NCBI GenBank assembly: GCA_021805275.1
Contig: JAJZFQ010000081.1
Span: forward strand, 1-13,642
DNA length: 13,642 bases
Reading direction: 5' to 3'
Source: Pseudomonadota bacterium
GTDB taxonomy: Bacteria; Pseudomonadota; Gammaproteobacteria; Steroidobacterales; Steroidobacteraceae
Part shown: positions 8,920 to 13,642 of the stretch, one piece after another
How positions within the stretch are numbered: position 1 is the first letter of the stretch
Layout of the letters: each line of letters starts with the position of its first letter
Position numbers and translations under genes: made by a program
Notes under the pieces: generated by a model
The model's database searches: none
Told to the model about the DNA's origin: nothing
Seen by the model: the letters and a program-made list of their open reading frames with translations, nothing else

Positions 8920-9261
8920 ATGAAAATCACCCAATCGGCAGTTTTGCCCCCAAGCCTGGCTCCTGAGGCAAATAAGCTGGGAGCAGCGCTTGCACGCCTG
9001 CGCATCGCTCGGGGCATGAAGCAAGACCATGCAGCGCTACGCGCCGGACTCTCGCGCAATACGGCATATCGGCTGGAGAAAGGCGATCCTGGAGTCGCAA
9101 TAGGCCAGGTCCTGCGCTATCTCGATGCCATCGTACCGGGCAAGACACTGCTCGAGCTGCTGGCTGAATCGGATCCCGCTCTGGCCGCACTTGGTGCTCG
9201 AGAACAGCGTCGGCGTGCCAGGGATCTCTCCAAGCGGGAATTGGACGAAATCGACTTCTAG
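8920..9261 (+). CDS. hipB: HipB-like antitoxin, Xre/Cro-type helix-turn-helix regulator
   Basis: A 113-residue protein with one Xre-family helix-turn-helix domain at about residues 20-71. Key segments are LGAALARLRIARGMKQDHAA, then LSRNTAYRLEKGD and VLRYLDAI. The C-terminal tail is charged and ends KRELDEIDF. Its stop lies 7 nt before the start of a HipA kinase gene, which identifies it as the antitoxin and repressor of a type II hipBA module. In the family, HipB neutralises HipA by direct binding and represses the shared promoter; candidate operator repeats lie upstream. The ATG at 8920 is the only reasonable start; the Shine-Dalgarno is weak. It is divergent from the Wadjet operon. Function is assigned from domain and context, with no close sequence comparison made. 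Confidence 0.85.
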   Translation: MKITQSAVLPPSLAPEANKLGAALARLRIARGMKQDHAALRAGLSRNTAYRLEKGDPGVAIGQVLRYLDAIVPGKTLLELLAESDPALAALGAREQRRRARDLSKRELDEIDF

Positions 9262-9268
9262 CATTGCC

Positions 9269-10609
9269 GTGAAAGAAGAGAAGCTGTTCGTCTTCGCGTA
9301 CCTCGATGCCGAGTGGATGCCCTGCGGTCAACTCACTCTGACCGAAGACGGGGTAAAGCTCGTGGCCTCAACCTTCGCCTACGGATTGCGATACCTGGAC
9401 CGCCCGGGTGCTCTGGAGGTCGACCCGGTGAGCCTGAGCATTCGCGACACGAGCGCCGTCCGCGGCAAGGCTCTCTTTCCACCGAACAATCTCCCCTTCT
9501 TCGGCGGGATTCGCGATACCGCACCAGATGCCTGGGGACGGCGGGTCATCGAGTCTCGCCTCAAGGCACCCGCAAACAGCCTCCCGGAATCCGTATATCT
9601 AGTCCACGCAGGCAGTCAGCGCGCGGGTGCGCTCGATATTCGTCCTTCGCGAGAATCCGAGCCAACGCTGGGCTACGGCAGTTGGGACAATCTGCAGTAC
9701 TTAATGGACGCCGCGCAACGTGTTGACGAGGGGGCGCCCATCCCTGCTAATCTGGAGGAAATTCTCGCAGAGGGAAGCCCTCTTGGCGGTGCCCGCCCCA
9801 AGGCGACGGTTCGTGACAACGAACAGGTGTTATGGCTCGCCAAGTTCCCGAGTCAACAGGACACGATGAATATTCCTGTCCTGGAAACCGCCACGCTGCG
9901 CATGGCAGCGGCCGCAGGCCTCACCGTTCCGCCAGTCAAGCTAATCAACCTCGGCGCCCGGACTGTGATGCTGATCCGGCGATTCGACCGATACTGGGCC
10001 AAACCGGGCCGGGACGCTCAATTGCCTGAAGACCTATTGAGCGCAGCACCTGCGGCGGGACGGGTAGAGAAGCGGTTGGGGTTCGTCAGTGGTCTGACGC
10101 TCCTCGCGTGTACCGCCCTGGAGTCACCCACCAAGTCCTATGGCGACTTGGCGCAAGCCATCCGACGGTACTGTCACCCCAATGTCATCCGGGGAGACAA
10201 CCGCGAGCTCTTCGAGCGCATGGTCTTCAACATCTTCGTCAGCAACGACGACGACCACCTCCGCAATCACGGCTTTGTCTGGGATCCCCGCCTTCCGGGA
10301 TGGCGGCTGAGCCCGGTCTACGATGTCATGCCACGGCCAACCTTGGCATCGGAACGACGCCTGCATCTGGGAGTTGGGCCAGAAGGCAGGACCGCCACGT
10401 TGGACAACGCTTTCGCCGGGCGCGAGATGTTTACGTTATCAGTGGATGGGGCCGCCCAGAGCATTGCAAGAATCTGGCAAACCGTGCGCCAATGGAAAGT
10501 CTACTTCGAGCAATACGACGTGCCTGCGGATCAGATTGAAAGGATTGCACCCGCCTTTCGACACATTGACGATATCTCCACCGCGGCGCTGCGCAGGCTC
10601 ATCCCTTGA
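9269..10609 (+). CDS. hipA: HipA-like serine/threonine kinase toxin
   Basis: A 446-residue HipA-family kinase. The N-terminal subdomain has FFGGIRDTAPDAWGRR, the family's 'G.fRD..PD.WGR' block. The nucleotide-binding loop is GGARPK (about 173-178), followed by the WLAKFPS lysine segment. The catalytic centre is NDDDHLRNHG (about 326-335), and the metal-binding segment is LSPVYDVMP (about 347-355). In the family the kinase phosphorylates aminoacyl-tRNA synthetases (GltX in E. coli) and induces dormancy; the target here is unknown. The open frame extends upstream to 9125 inside hipB, but homology begins at EEKLFVFAYLD, so I take the GTG at 9269. There is no strong Shine-Dalgarno, so translation is probably coupled to hipB. 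All catalytic residues are present. It lies between the Wadjet operon and repeat B. Confidence 0.9.
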   Translation: MKEEKLFVFAYLDAEWMPCGQLTLTEDGVKLVASTFAYGLRYLDRPGALEVDPVSLSIRDTSAVRGKALFPPNNLPFFGGIRDTAPDAWGRRVIESRLKAPANSLPESVYLVHAGSQRAGALDIRPSRESEPTLGYGSWDNLQYLMDAAQRVDEGAPIPANLEEILAEGSPLGGARPKATVRDNEQVLWLAKFPSQQDTMNIPVLETATLRMAAAAGLTVPPVKLINLGARTVMLIRRFDRYWAKPGRDAQLPEDLLSAAPAAGRVEKRLGFVSGLTLLACTALESPTKSYGDLAQAIRRYCHPNVIRGDNRELFERMVFNIFVSNDDDHLRNHGFVWDPRLPGWRLSPVYDVMPRPTLASERRLHLGVGPEGRTATLDNAFAGREMFTLSVDGAAQSIARIWQTVRQWKVYFEQYDVPADQIERIAPAFRHIDDISTAALRRLIP

Positions 10610-10791
10610 TCCACAAATCCGACAATCTCTGCGAGCGGCGATGAGCCGACGAAAGCAGCGGGACTGTCTTTGCGAAACAATGCGGAGCAACGTGTGTAAC
10701 GGCTCAGCTGCCGACCTGTCCGCCGCAAGGTGGTTTCGCCCGTAATCTCAGCGAAACGCCATCCAACTGTTCAAGCGAACCGCTGGCAAAC
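10610..10791. other. Spacer after hipA
   Basis: No gene is supported in these 182 bases before repeat B. A 7-bp inverted repeat GTTTCGC/GCGAAAC (10733-10739 and 10751-10757, 11-nt loop) could form a hairpin downstream of hipA. It is not followed by a T-run, so I do not call a terminator. Confidence 0.5.
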
Positions 10792-10835
10792 TGGTGGAAA
10801 GGGAGGGACTCGAACCCTCGACCCCGGCATGATGA
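10792..10835 (-). pseudogene. tRNA-Met-like 3' half, copy in repeat B
   Basis: Read on the minus strand this gives the anticodon loop TTCATCA, the stem strand TGCCG, a T-arm GAGGG-TTCGAGT-CCCTC, the acceptor strand CCTTTCC and ACCA. The 5' half of the tRNA is absent, so it cannot be a functional tRNA. Anticodon CAU fits elongator Met (or Ile2). Loop position 37 differs from copies C and D. Confidence 0.75.
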
Positions 10836-10951
10836 ACTCGGTGCTCCGCTCTAGATAGTATTTACATTCAACAACTTAGCCAAGTGACGCCCGCTGCGAT
10901 TGGCATGACTGAGCACAACTGAGCACGACCCATTCCCACAAAATTCCCGCA
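10792..10951 (+). repeat. Repeat copy B: 160-bp tRNA-derived attachment repeat
   Basis: This is one of three units of exactly 160 bp, counted from the TGGTGG (complement of CCACCA) to the second arm box. The first ~44 bp are the 3' half of a tRNA on the minus strand. Next come a variable ~20-bp stretch, an AATAACTT-like block (here CAACAACTTAGCCAA), the inverted repeat GCCAA/TTGGC, two GAGCAC boxes, and arm boxes TCCCACA (10934-10940) and TCCCGCA (10945-10951), 11 bp apart. It is the most diverged of B-D (ATGATGA where C and D have TTATGAG). It precedes the fic gene by 116 bp. Confidence 0.88.
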
Positions 10952-10966
10952 TTCTCCTGCGGCGAG

Positions 10967-11062
10967 GTGCGGAGAAATTCGATCTAATTACCGCATTTTC
11001 TGCGGAGATTGTACTTGTCGGTGCGGAGAATAGACCGCATAATCTCCGCATGAGACGCGGAG
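10967..11062 (+). promoter_or_regulatory. Predicted fic promoter with repeated TGCGGAGA operator motifs
   Basis: The motif TGCGGAGA occurs at 10968, 11001 and 11022 in direct orientation, and inverted at 11041-11050 (AATCTCCGCA, the exact complement of TGCGGAGATT at 11001-11010). A promoter TTGTCG (11015-11020), 17 bp, CATAAT (11038-11043) runs through them: the third copy lies in the spacer and the inverted copy overlaps the -10. CGGAG at 11058-11062 is the ribosome binding site, 5 nt before the fic ATG. The arrangement implies repression by a motif-binding protein, plausibly Fic itself through its C-terminal winged helix (inference). Confidence 0.55.
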
Positions 11063-11067
11063 CTTAA

Positions 11068-12171
11068 ATGTATATCTGGGAGTGCAAAAACTGGCCTGAC
11101 CTTACCTGGGACCGCGGACGCCTTGCCACCTCGCTCGCACAGGTATCCCGCGAACAAGGCCGTCTGCTCGGCAGGATGCAGAGCCTCGGATTCGATCTTC
11201 GCCGCGAGGCGCAGCTGAGCACACTGACCGAGGACGTGGTCCGCTCGAGTGAGATCGAAGGCGAGAAACTCGACGCTGATCAAGTTAGATCCTCGATCGC
11301 ACGGCGGCTCGGCATGGACATCGGCGGACTCACGCCAGTCGATCGCGATGTCGAGGGCGTGGTCGAAATGATGCTCGACGCAACAACTTATTACGCGCAG
11401 CCTCTGACGGCAGACCGATTGTTCGACTGGCACGCTGCACTCTTCCCGACGGGCCGCAGCGGGCTGCAAAAAATTGCGGTCGGCAAGTGGCGCGATGACA
11501 GCAGCGGGCCGATGCAGGTCGTCTCGGGCCCGATCGGGCGGCAGCAAGTGCATTACGAAGCGCCGCCCGCTCCGCGGGTCCCGGAAGAAATGAATCGCTT
11601 CCTGAGATGGTTCGAATCTCCTGGCGGTGCCGACCCGCTGTTCGTTGCCGGGCTCGCGCATCTGTGGTTCGTCACCGTCCATCCATTTGATGACGGCAAT
11701 GGCCGCATCGCGCGCGCGATTGCTGATATGGCGCTCGCCCGTTCCGAACGCAGCAGCCAGCGTTTCTATAGCCTGTCAGGGCAGCTCCGCCGCGAGCGTG
11801 CCGACTATTACACGATGCTCGAACGTACGCAGAAAGGCACGCTCGACGTTACGCTGTGGCAGGAATGGTTTCTCTCCTGCCTGAGTCGTGCGATCGAAAG
11901 CTCGCAAGACACGCTGCGCGCCGTCTTACAGAAGGCGCATTTCTGGGAACGCTTCGCACACCAACCACTCAACGCACGACAAGTGAAGGTGCTAAACCAG
12001 CTCCTTGACGGCTTCGAGGGAAAGCTCACCACCTCGAAATGGGCCAAGCTGACCAAGAGCTCACAGGACACTGCTTACCGCGACATCCTAGATCTCGTTG
12101 AGCGGGGCGCGCTGCGCAAAGATCCCGCCGGCGGCCGAAGCACCAGTTACTCGCTCGCAATCAGCGACTAA
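11068..12171 (+). CDS. fic: Class II Fic protein (DUF4172 N-terminus, Fic domain, C-terminal winged helix)
   Basis: A 367-residue Fic-domain protein. It opens with the DUF4172 signature MYIWECKNWPDLTWD. The inhibitory motif (S/T)xxxE(G/N) is present as S60-SEI-E64-G65, placing it in class II (N-terminal inhibitory helix). The active-site motif HPFDDGNGRIAR at 205-216 is fully intact. Residues about 302-363 form a winged helix-turn-helix (RQVKVLNQLL, then SSQDTAYRDILDLVERGAL). Fic enzymes transfer AMP or another phosphate-containing group to protein hydroxyls; the target is unknown. The architecture resembles Shewanella SoFic. The start is the ATG at 11068, because the DUF4172 signature begins there and CGGAG lies 5 nt upstream. 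No separate antitoxin gene exists, consistent with in-cis inhibition. It is the only gene between repeats B and C. Confidence 0.92.
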   Translation: MYIWECKNWPDLTWDRGRLATSLAQVSREQGRLLGRMQSLGFDLRREAQLSTLTEDVVRSSEIEGEKLDADQVRSSIARRLGMDIGGLTPVDRDVEGVVEMMLDATTYYAQPLTADRLFDWHAALFPTGRSGLQKIAVGKWRDDSSGPMQVVSGPIGRQQVHYEAPPAPRVPEEMNRFLRWFESPGGADPLFVAGLAHLWFVTVHPFDDGNGRIARAIADMALARSERSSQRFYSLSGQLRRERADYYTMLERTQKGTLDVTLWQEWFLSCLSRAIESSQDTLRAVLQKAHFWERFAHQPLNARQVKVLNQLLDGFEGKLTTSKWAKLTKSSQDTAYRDILDLVERGALRKDPAGGRSTSYSLAISD

Positions 12172-12195
12172 CGCCGGAGCGAACCCGAAAAGTGC

Positions 12196-12240
12196 TGGTG
12201 GAAAGGGAGGGACTCGAACCCTCGACCCCGGCATTATGAG
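12196..12240 (-). pseudogene. tRNA-Met-like 3' half, copy in repeat C
   Basis: On the minus strand it reads anticodon loop CTCATAA (anticodon CAU), TGCCG, variable loop, T-arm GAGGG-TTCGAGT-CCCTC, acceptor strand CCTTTCC, ACCA. The sequence 5' of the anticodon loop cannot pair with TGCCG and is not tRNA, so identity stops at the anticodon loop. Confidence 0.8.
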
Positions 12241-12355
12241 GCGGCTGCTCCGGTCAAGATAGGCGTTATCTTCAATAACTTGCCAAGAGGTTGCCGGTTG
12301 CGATTGGCACGACGAAGCACAACCGAGCACGACTGATTCCCGCAGAATTCCCGCG
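12196..12355 (+). repeat. Repeat copy C: 160-bp tRNA-derived attachment repeat
   Basis: Same length and layout as copies B and D. The tRNA 3' end is at 12196-12240, identical over 45 bp to copy D. Then come a variable stretch, TTCAATAACTTGCCAA, the inverted repeat TGCCAA/TTGGCA, GAAGCAC and GAGCAC boxes, and arm boxes TCCCGCA (12338-12344) and TCCCGCG (12349-12355), 11 bp apart. It begins 24 bp after the fic stop and ends 86 bp before the higB start. Confidence 0.9.
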
Positions 12356-12406
12356 CACCAGCTCGTGGGTCCGGGCTAGCCGCCGAAAGCCTGTCCGCCG
12401 ATCTTC

Positions 12407-12435
12407 TTGACCAATCGTATCCATTCGGATACAGT
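12407..12435 (+). promoter_or_regulatory. Predicted higBA promoter with operator palindrome in its spacer
   Basis: TTGACC (12407-12412) and TACAGT (12430-12435) lie 17 bp apart. A perfect inverted repeat GTATCC-ATTC-GGATAC (12417-12432) fills the spacer and overlaps the -10, the expected place for an autorepression operator bound by HigA. The start site is predicted at about 12442, the first base of the higB GTG, so the message may be leaderless. Confidence 0.55.
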
Positions 12436-12441
12436 TCCGCA

Positions 12442-12735
12442 GTGCGGTACCTCGTGAAGCAGACCGTAGGCTTCTCAGCCTGGCACATCGGGCTGCGAGA
12501 CCTGCGCGCCAAGGTCGCGATTGCCCGCCGGATCGAGCAGGCCGAGAACGGCAATCTGGGCAATACCCGTTCCGTCGGCAGCGGTGTTTCCGAGATGAAG
12601 ATCGATCTCGGTCCCGGATACAGAGTCTACTTCACCGTCCGCGGCCGAGAGGTCATTGTCCTCCTCGCCGGTGGAGACAAATCCTCTCAAACGGCTGATA
12701 TCCGACGAGCCCATGCGCTCGCCAAAGAGGTCTGA
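12442..12735 (+). CDS. higB: HigB/RelE-superfamily addiction-module toxin (PF05973, HI1419 type)
   Basis: A 97-residue protein with the full pattern of the PF05973 'phage-derived Gp49-like/addiction module killer' family. It has W14 and the LRD segment near the N-terminus, then SGVSEMKIDLGPGYRVYF (about 47-64) and VLLAGGDKSSQTADIRRA (about 73-90). Relatives are ribosome-associated mRNA interferases of the RelE/ParE fold. Key conserved residues are present and the length is typical, so it looks intact. The GTG at 12442 gives an N-terminus of normal length. No Shine-Dalgarno precedes it, and the predicted transcription start falls on the GTG itself. The partner antitoxin gene follows after 3 nt. 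It is the first gene after repeat C. The exact RNA target cannot be told from the sequence. Confidence 0.9.
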   Translation: MRYLVKQTVGFSAWHIGLRDLRAKVAIARRIEQAENGNLGNTRSVGSGVSEMKIDLGPGYRVYFTVRGREVIVLLAGGDKSSQTADIRRAHALAKEV

Positions 12736-12738
12736 CTT

Positions 12739-13041
12739 ATGCGCAAGCGTCCATCCAGACACGAGAAACTGATCCCGTTCGACATCGCGAGGATTCTGGA
12801 CAGCGACGAGGCCATCGCCGAATACCTTTCGCAGGTGATCGAAGACGGTGACAGCGAGGAGTTCATCCGTGCTCTCGGCAACATCGCAAAAGCCCGAGGC
12901 ATGACGGAAATTGCGGAGAAAAGCGGGCTGGGCAGGGAGAGTCTTTACAAGGCACTGCGACCCGACGCCTCTCCCCGCTTCGACACCATCCGCCGGGTAT
13001 GCTTGGCGCTTGGGGTGAAGCTGCGCGCCGTGGCGGGCTGA
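12739..13041 (+). CDS. higA: HigA-type antitoxin (TIGR02684 addiction-module antidote), helix-turn-helix
   Basis: A 100-residue protein of the TIGR02684 antidote family. The N-terminal half has FDIARILDSDEAIAEYLSQV and then EDGDSEEFIRALGNIAKARG. The C-terminal half is a helix-turn-helix: MTEIAEKSGLGRESLYKAL (about 55-73), then FDTIRRVCLALGVKL. It follows the toxin gene by 3 nt, the toxin-first order typical of this family. AGAGG at 12726-12730 lies 8 nt before the ATG and provides a good ribosome binding site, unlike the toxin gene. It should neutralise the toxin and repress the promoter through the GTATCC/GGATAC palindrome upstream. Both features are standard for the family; the DNA site is my inference. 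Confidence 0.9.
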   Translation: MRKRPSRHEKLIPFDIARILDSDEAIAEYLSQVIEDGDSEEFIRALGNIAKARGMTEIAEKSGLGRESLYKALRPDASPRFDTIRRVCLALGVKLRAVAG

Positions 13042-13133
13042 CTTCGCAGGTGCATGGCGCGGACTGCTTATGGACTCCCGCGACGCACGAGCCTTTTGCG
13101 TGGCCAGACACCGCCCACATGCCACTGAATACC

Positions 13134-13178
13134 TGGTGGAAAGGGAGGGACTCGAACCCTCGACCCCGGCATTATGAG
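13134..13178 (-). pseudogene. tRNA-Met-like 3' half, copy in repeat D
   Basis: It is identical over 45 bp to the tRNA fragment of copy C: CTCATAA anticodon loop, TGCCG stem strand, intact T-arm, CCTTTCC acceptor strand and CCA. The 5' half is missing. Confidence 0.8.
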
Positions 13179-13293
13179 CGTGCTGTTTCGCTCAAAATAG
13201 GCTTTATATTCAATAGCTTGCCAAGGGTCGCCCCGTTGCGATTGGCACGACGAAGCACGATCGAGCACAGCCGACTCCCGCAGATCTCCCGCA
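13134..13293 (+). repeat. Repeat copy D: 160-bp tRNA-derived attachment repeat
   Basis: Layout and length are as in B and C. The tRNA 3' end is at 13134-13178. A palindrome TGAGCG/CGCTCA (13175-13180 and 13189-13194) spans the end of tRNA identity. Then come ATTCAATAGCTTGCCAA, the inverted repeat TGCCAA (13219-13224)/TTGGCA (13242-13247), GAAGCAC and GAGCAC boxes, and arm boxes TCCCGCA at 13276-13282 and 13287-13293. It is the copy closest to truncated copy A. It ends 90 bp before the next gene. Confidence 0.9.
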
Positions 13294-13360
13294 TCCTCGT
13301 GGCTCGATTTTGAAGGTTACGCCGCTACGCCAAGCGGGCCGCGCTTCCCGAGAAGGGCGA

Positions 13361-13387
13361 CATATGCTATATGCATACCGCATATGC
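13361..13387 (+). promoter_or_regulatory. Candidate operator: ATATGC repeats and inverted repeat over the start codon
   Basis: CATATGC (13361-13367) and GCATATG (13380-13386) form a 7-bp inverted repeat, with TATGCATA between them and three direct ATATGC copies. The right arm includes the ATG of the downstream gene. A TATATG at 13368-13373 could be a -10, but the -35 is poor. The position resembles the self-repression sites of the other cassettes. Confidence 0.35.
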
Positions 13388-13642
13388 GCCAGACTTCCGG
13401 AAGAACAGCTGCGATCCGCCGCGCGAACACCCGCCAGTGGGTCCTCAAGCCGCAGGACTTAGCTGTCGCTCTGAAGCTCGTCTCGCTGCACGGTGAGCAA
13501 ATGCCCTATGCCGCTCTCGCCAAGCAAATGCGGCTCTCCCCATTCGAGGTCCATGCGGCCGTTCAGCGCTTGATCGCGGCCCGCCTGGTCACCAAACACA
13601 CCGGTCCCATCCGGCCGATCATGGCGGCGCTGCGCGCATTCG
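13384..13642 (+). CDS. Winged-helix/MarR-like small protein, 5' part (runs off right edge)
   Basis: An open frame starts at the ATG at 13384 and stays open for 86 codons to the window edge. It encodes VLKPQDLAVALKLVSLHGEQ (about 20-39), then YAALAKQMRLSPFEVHAAVQ and RLIAARLVTK, a winged helix-turn-helix. It resembles short MarR-like proteins that I recall occurring beside nucleotidyltransferase-type genes, but that pairing is from memory and the next gene is outside the window. By position it is the first gene of the cassette after repeat D, where the other cassettes carry a toxin or toxin-antitoxin pair. No Shine-Dalgarno is visible; a palindrome overlaps the start. It is probably a DNA-binding antitoxin or regulator. 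Confidence 0.6.
   Translation, partial: MRQTSGRTAAIRRANTRQWVLKPQDLAVALKLVSLHGEQMPYAALAKQMRLSPFEVHAAVQRLIAARLVTKHTGPIRPIMAALRAF

Larger units (their letters stand above)
10792..12195 (+). mobile_element. Putative tRNA-anchored cassette carrying fic
   Basis: This unit runs from the tRNA end of repeat B to that of repeat C (1404 bp). It contains only the 160-bp repeat, a promoter-operator and the fic gene, with 24 bp between the fic stop and the next repeat. It encodes no recombinase. Interpretation as a mobile cassette is inferred from the flanking tRNA 3' ends and arm boxes; excision has not been shown. Confidence 0.5.
12196..13133 (+). mobile_element. Putative tRNA-anchored cassette carrying higBA
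   Basis: The 938 bp from the tRNA end of repeat C to that of repeat D contain only the repeat, a promoter-operator and a two-gene toxin-antitoxin module. The spacer 13042-13133 after higA shows no gene or terminator. There is no recombinase. The cassette interpretation is inference from the flanking repeats. Confidence 0.5.

Noticed and set aside
9125..9268. Upstream extension of the hipA frame to an ATG at 9125
   Set aside because: The extra 48 codons overlap hipB and read as its shadow; HipA-family similarity begins right after the GTG at 9269.
10733..10757. Hairpin GTTTCGC/GCGAAAC after hipA as a rho-independent terminator
   Set aside because: The loop is long (11 nt), the stem is weak, and no T-run follows on the transcribed strand.
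12912..12920. TGCGGAGAA match to the fic operator motif inside higA
   Set aside because: A single short match within a well-conserved coding region, with no second copy nearby; most likely chance.
13134..13178. The tRNA-like blocks as complete tRNA genes
   Set aside because: No D-arm or 5' acceptor strand is present. The bases before the anticodon loop cannot pair with the TGCCG stem strand. They are 3' halves only.
10792..13293. CRISPR array or integron attC array
   Set aside because: The repeats are 160 bp and 0.9-1.4 kb apart with genes between them, unlike CRISPR. They contain a tRNA end and phage-type arm boxes, not attC R/L boxes, and no integron integrase is seen.

Overview
The window looks like an accessory (genomic-island) segment from a high-GC proteobacterium. 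The lineage is inferred only from GC-rich codon use and from the gene families present; I cannot name the species. There is no housekeeping gene: every recognisable gene is a defence, toxin-antitoxin, Fic or transposase gene.

Layout from left to right. Positions 1-117 (minus) hold the first 39 codons of an IS1634-type transposase that runs off the left edge. Around 262-345 lies a truncated copy (A) of a repeat that recurs later. Positions 405-8563 (minus) carry a compact four-gene operon in the order SMC ATPase, DUF2397, DUF2398, DUF2399: a Wadjet/JetABCD plasmid-restriction system of the TIGR02677-TIGR02680 type. All junctions overlap by 4-11 nt. Diverging from it across a 356-bp AT-richer gap is a hipB-hipA toxin-antitoxin pair (8920-10609, plus). 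To the right the DNA becomes strikingly modular. Three 160-bp repeats (B 10792-10951, C 12196-12355, D 13134-13293) each precede one small plus-strand cassette: a class II Fic protein after B, a HigB/HigA-type toxin-antitoxin pair after C, and a winged-helix gene running off the right edge after D.

The first 45 bp of each repeat is, on the minus strand, the 3' half of a CAU-anticodon (elongator Met-like) tRNA, from anticodon loop to CCA. The other 115 bp looks like a phage-type attachment arm: an inverted repeat TGCCAA/TTGGCA and a pair of TCCCGCA direct repeats exactly 11 bp apart. No integrase gene and no intact tRNA lie in the window.

My reading, which is inference, is that a tRNA-Met gene outside the window has been the anchor for serial site-specific insertion. 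Each insertion regenerated the tRNA 3' end and left a tandem array of integrase-less cassettes, each carrying its own promoter, operator and toxin-type gene. The Wadjet-hipBA block between A and B would be a larger member of the same array. Wadjet would exclude incoming plasmids; the toxin-antitoxin and Fic units could stabilise the island or act in abortive defence.
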